The notes below the pieces were generated by a model. The model searched no databases. It saw only the letters and a program-made list of their open reading frames with translations, and had not been told where the DNA came from. A stretch of 9,218 bases of DNA from a bacterium (lineage in GTDB: Bacteria; UBP14; UBA6098; B30-G16). Shown in pieces: positions 7,457 to 9,218 of the stretch. Positions within the stretch are counted from its first letter, which is position 1, and each line of letters opens with the position of its first letter. Both the position numbers and the translations under genes were made by a program. The DNA lies in contig JALTEE010000153.1 in the NCBI GenBank assembly GCA_027007865.1, forward strand, positions 1-9,218. Direction: 5' to 3'.

Positions 7457-8506
7457 TCAATCACTATTTTCTTTTTGAATATGCACATCCATCTGCGGAA
7501 ATGGAATTTCTATATTTTCATCGGCAAATGCTTTGTATATCCGCTCTCTTAATTGATTCTGCGTATCCCACGCATTAGTATATTTCCCGACTCTCCCGAT
7601 TAGCACGAGTTCTAATGCGTTGTCGCCGAATTCGATGAAATACGCTTTCGGTTCGGGTTCTTTCAAAATATCCGAATGTTCCGCTGCGACACGCTCCATA
7701 ACCGACTTTGCTTTTTCGACATCTGTGCCGTAGGCAACGCCGACATCCACTTTTACGCGCATCACGGGATTTGGATAGGAAAGATTGGTAATTTGTTCGG
7801 ATAAGAGTTTTGCATTGGGCAGAATTATTAAGGTATTGTCGAATGTCAGGATTTTAGTGCTTCGCAGCCCGATTTCGAATATGTCGCCGATTTCACCTGA
7901 TAAAAGTTTTACTCTATCGCCGATGCGGAACGGCCTGTCGAGCATTATTAAAATTCCCGAAATTGCATTCTCGATAGTATCCTTGACGGCAAGTGCAATC
8001 GCTGCGCCCGCGACTCCCATCGAAACGACGAGCGCACTGACATCTACGCCGAGATAAGAAAGAACGATGACAATCGCAATAGTATATATCGTCGCTCGGG
8101 CGATTCGCTTCAAAAGCGGGAAAAATTCTGAAAGCATTTTCAAATCCGCTTTCGGCGCTACTTCTTCCCGCGCCCAGTTCAGAATCGCTCCAATCAAACC
8201 GTCCACGACGATAGCGCCGAGAAAAATGCCATAGATGACAAGAATATAGCGCAAAATGTTTATCAATCGCTCGTCGCCCGCTGGAAAATTTGTGGCAGCG
8301 TCATTGACGACCCAGACAAGCGCGAGCAAAATTGCAATATGCGTGAACGGCTCTTTTCGCAACGCTTCGATAATGTAATCGTCCAATTTCGTCGCCGTTT
8401 TCGATGCAAATTTGCGATGAAATACCCCGAGCAGCCACGACAACAATTTGGCAAATAACCACGCAGCAATGATTATACCGAGCCAAAGCAATGTTCTATA
8501 TAGCAT
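7457..8506 (-). CDS. MscS-family small-conductance mechanosensitive channel
   Basis: Inner-membrane channel that opens under membrane tension and releases small solutes during hypo-osmotic shock; 349 residues, longer than the classic E. coli MscS because of extra N-terminal helices. Hydrophobic segments lie at about 4-28, 55-70, 83-108 and 136-152. The pore-lining helix and its exit follow (about 153-190): GVDVSALVVSMGVAGAAIALA, then KDTIENAISG, and the family signature RPFRIGDRVKL (191-201). The beta domain follows with ILTFDNTLIILPNAKLLS (219-236), and the cytoplasmic alpha/beta vestibule ends in IPFPQMDVHI (334-343), the typical family terminus. All key regions are intact. The start is fixed by an AGGAG site 7 bases upstream. 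It is the second gene of a - strand pair, 61 bases after the lipoprotein gene, with which it may share a transcript. Confidence 0.95.
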   Translation of the reverse strand: MLYRTLLWLGIIIAAWLFAKLLSWLLGVFHRKFASKTATKLDDYIIEALRKEPFTHIAILLALVWVVNDAATNFPAGDERLINILRYILVIYGIFLGAIVVDGLIGAILNWAREEVAPKADLKMLSEFFPLLKRIARATIYTIAIVIVLSYLGVDVSALVVSMGVAGAAIALAVKDTIENAISGILIMLDRPFRIGDRVKLLSGEIGDIFEIGLRSTKILTFDNTLIILPNAKLLSEQITNLSYPNPVMRVKVDVGVAYGTDVEKAKSVMERVAAEHSDILKEPEPKAYFIEFGDNALELVLIGRVGKYTNAWDTQNQLRERIYKAFADENIEIPFPQMDVHIQKENSD

Positions 8507-8513
8507 TTTTTAA

Positions 8514-8518
8514 CTCCT
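8514..8518 (-). promoter_or_regulatory. Ribosome-binding site of the mscS-family gene
   Basis: On the - strand the sequence reads AGGAG followed by seven bases (TTAAAAA) and the ATG at 8506-8504. This is a near-ideal Shine-Dalgarno site and decides the start. It shows the host ribosome uses SD pairing, in contrast to the two + strand genes, which lack it. Confidence 0.8.
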
Positions 8519-8567
8519 ATGCGGTTAAAAATTTCGTCGCAAAGAGTAGCGAATTTATGCTCCGATA

Positions 8568-9203
8568 TCAATCTATTTTAGATAAACCTGTGCAATCGTT
8601 TAAAAAGAATACATCTATGCTATCGCCTGTTTCGCTTAATGTTCCACTGTATCCTGCGCTGTCGAAATCTCCACCAACTGAAATGGAATATAAACCGTTG
8701 CCGCTTTCGCAAACAATGCGCAATTCGTAATCGTTGTTGTGGTCGAGGGTTTGCGCAATAGAATCGTAATTATCTGCGGAAGTGGACGATGCGATGAGAC
8801 TTCCGCTGTGATATAGATATAAGTCGCAGTTAACGGAATCATCATCGCTCAACGAAACAATCAACTGCGGATGTTGCGGATGAATTATTATAGTTAAATC
8901 GCTTGTTGTGGTTGCTTCGCCATCGGAAACGGAGACAGTCAATTGAAAATCACCCGCTTCATCGGGAACGAATGTTACTTCCGCACCCGATTTATCAGAA
9001 GTCCACTGTGAACAAGACCATTGATATGTCAGCACATCGCCATCCGGGTCGGATGCAGTGCAATCGAGTGTGATAACATCTCCGACAGCAACACAATCGG
9101 GGCTGATGGAAATATTGCTTATCTGCGGCGGATTGTTCTGCTCCTGCGAGCAACCGAAAAATAGCATCATAGACGCAAATGCTAAAAATACATATTTTTT
9201 CAT
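8568..9203 (-). CDS. Outer-membrane-type lipoprotein with PKD domain and PPC-like C-terminal domain
   Basis: Predicted lipoprotein of 211 residues with no recognised enzymatic function. Residues 1-17 are a signal peptide ending in the lipobox LFFGC; Cys18 would be lipidated. Ser follows at +2, so retention in the inner membrane by an Asp is not expected. Residues about 25-107 form a PKD/Ig-like domain with the hallmark ASDPDGDVLTYQWS (50-63) and a strand ending in VSDGEATTTSDLTI. Residues about 111-205 resemble a PPC (bacterial pre-peptidase C-terminal) beta-sandwich: DLYLYHSGSLIASS (127-140), then a YELRIVC strand and a GLYSISV strand. The six mature cysteines besides C18 (37, 48, 64, 126, 165, 204) could form disulfides in the periplasm or at the surface. 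PPC domains usually sit on peptidases, and none is present here. It is probably a binding or structural surface lipoprotein. The mscS-family gene follows 61 bases downstream on the same strand. Confidence 0.85.
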   Translation of the reverse strand: MKKYVFLAFASMMLFFGCSQEQNNPPQISNISISPDCVAVGDVITLDCTASDPDGDVLTYQWSCSQWTSDKSGAEVTFVPDEAGDFQLTVSVSDGEATTTSDLTIIIHPQHPQLIVSLSDDDSVNCDLYLYHSGSLIASSTSADNYDSIAQTLDHNNDYELRIVCESGNGLYSISVGGDFDSAGYSGTLSETGDSIDVFFLNDCTGLSKID

Positions 9204-9210
9204 TATTTAT

Positions 9211-9215
9211 CCTCC
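9211..9215 (-). promoter_or_regulatory. Ribosome-binding site of the lipoprotein gene
   Basis: On the - strand GGAGG is followed by seven bases (ATAAATA) and the ATG at 9203-9201. This strong Shine-Dalgarno site confirms the start, which also opens a lipoprotein signal peptide. The promoter lies beyond the window end. Confidence 0.8.
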
Positions 9216-9218
9216 ATT

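Noticed and set aside
7390..7578. A 62-residue + strand reading frame beginning MTKTQNCHSRENRN
   Set aside because: It is a translation of the palindromic repeat; CHSRE-type peptides are a common artefact of ATTCCCG repeats. It then runs antisense through the end of the mscS-family gene and has no ribosome-binding site.
8507..8567. A possible attenuator hairpin (AAATTTCGTCGC with GCGAATTT on the + strand) between the lipoprotein and mscS-family genes
   Set aside because: Pairing needs a four-base bulge and leaves only short stems; the T-run is part of the AT-rich leader. It is not convincing as a terminator.

Overview
The window looks like chromosomal DNA from a didermic bacterium of the Bacteroidota/FCB type, possibly one of its uncultured candidate phyla. 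This rests on two long exported proteins that end in C-terminal beta-sandwich domains of the kind read by the type IX secretion system (T9SS), on an outer-membrane-type lipoprotein, and on AT-rich leaders without a Shine-Dalgarno motif in front of the two exported proteins. The assignment to a group is inference; the window holds no marker gene.

Layout. Positions 1-170 are AT-rich non-coding DNA with one candidate promoter. Two large genes follow on the + strand, 25 bases apart and probably co-transcribed. The first (171-2804, 877 aa) has a signal peptide, a probable alpha/alpha-toroid domain, two Ig-like modules, a ThuA/GATase1-like domain and a type-A-like T9SS sorting domain. The second (2830-7245, 1471 aa) has a signal peptide, an N-terminal ThuA/GATase1-like domain, a beta-sandwich, nine tandem Ig-like units in a largely alternating A-B order, and a C-terminal domain with the CHU_C/FlgD-like NPITPNGDGFND signature. 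The convergent gap (7246-7456) holds a nested inverted repeat related to the ATTCCC...GGGAAT class of intergenic repeats, which may also end transcription. On the - strand, a PKD-containing lipoprotein (9203-8568) is followed 61 bases later by an MscS-family mechanosensitive channel (8506-7457). Both of these have strong Shine-Dalgarno sites.

How the genes may work together. The + strand pair is probably a surface or secreted module: two cargo proteins combining a Rossmann-like ThuA-type domain with Ig-like modules and a T9SS-type tail. Their biochemical role is not recognisable from sequence. The - strand pair is an envelope pair, a lipoprotein and an osmotic-stress channel, with no visible functional link to the first pair. 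The most unusual signals are a 741-residue lysine-free stretch in the second protein, its cysteine-phased A/B Ig repeat, and the contrast in translation-initiation signals between the two strands.
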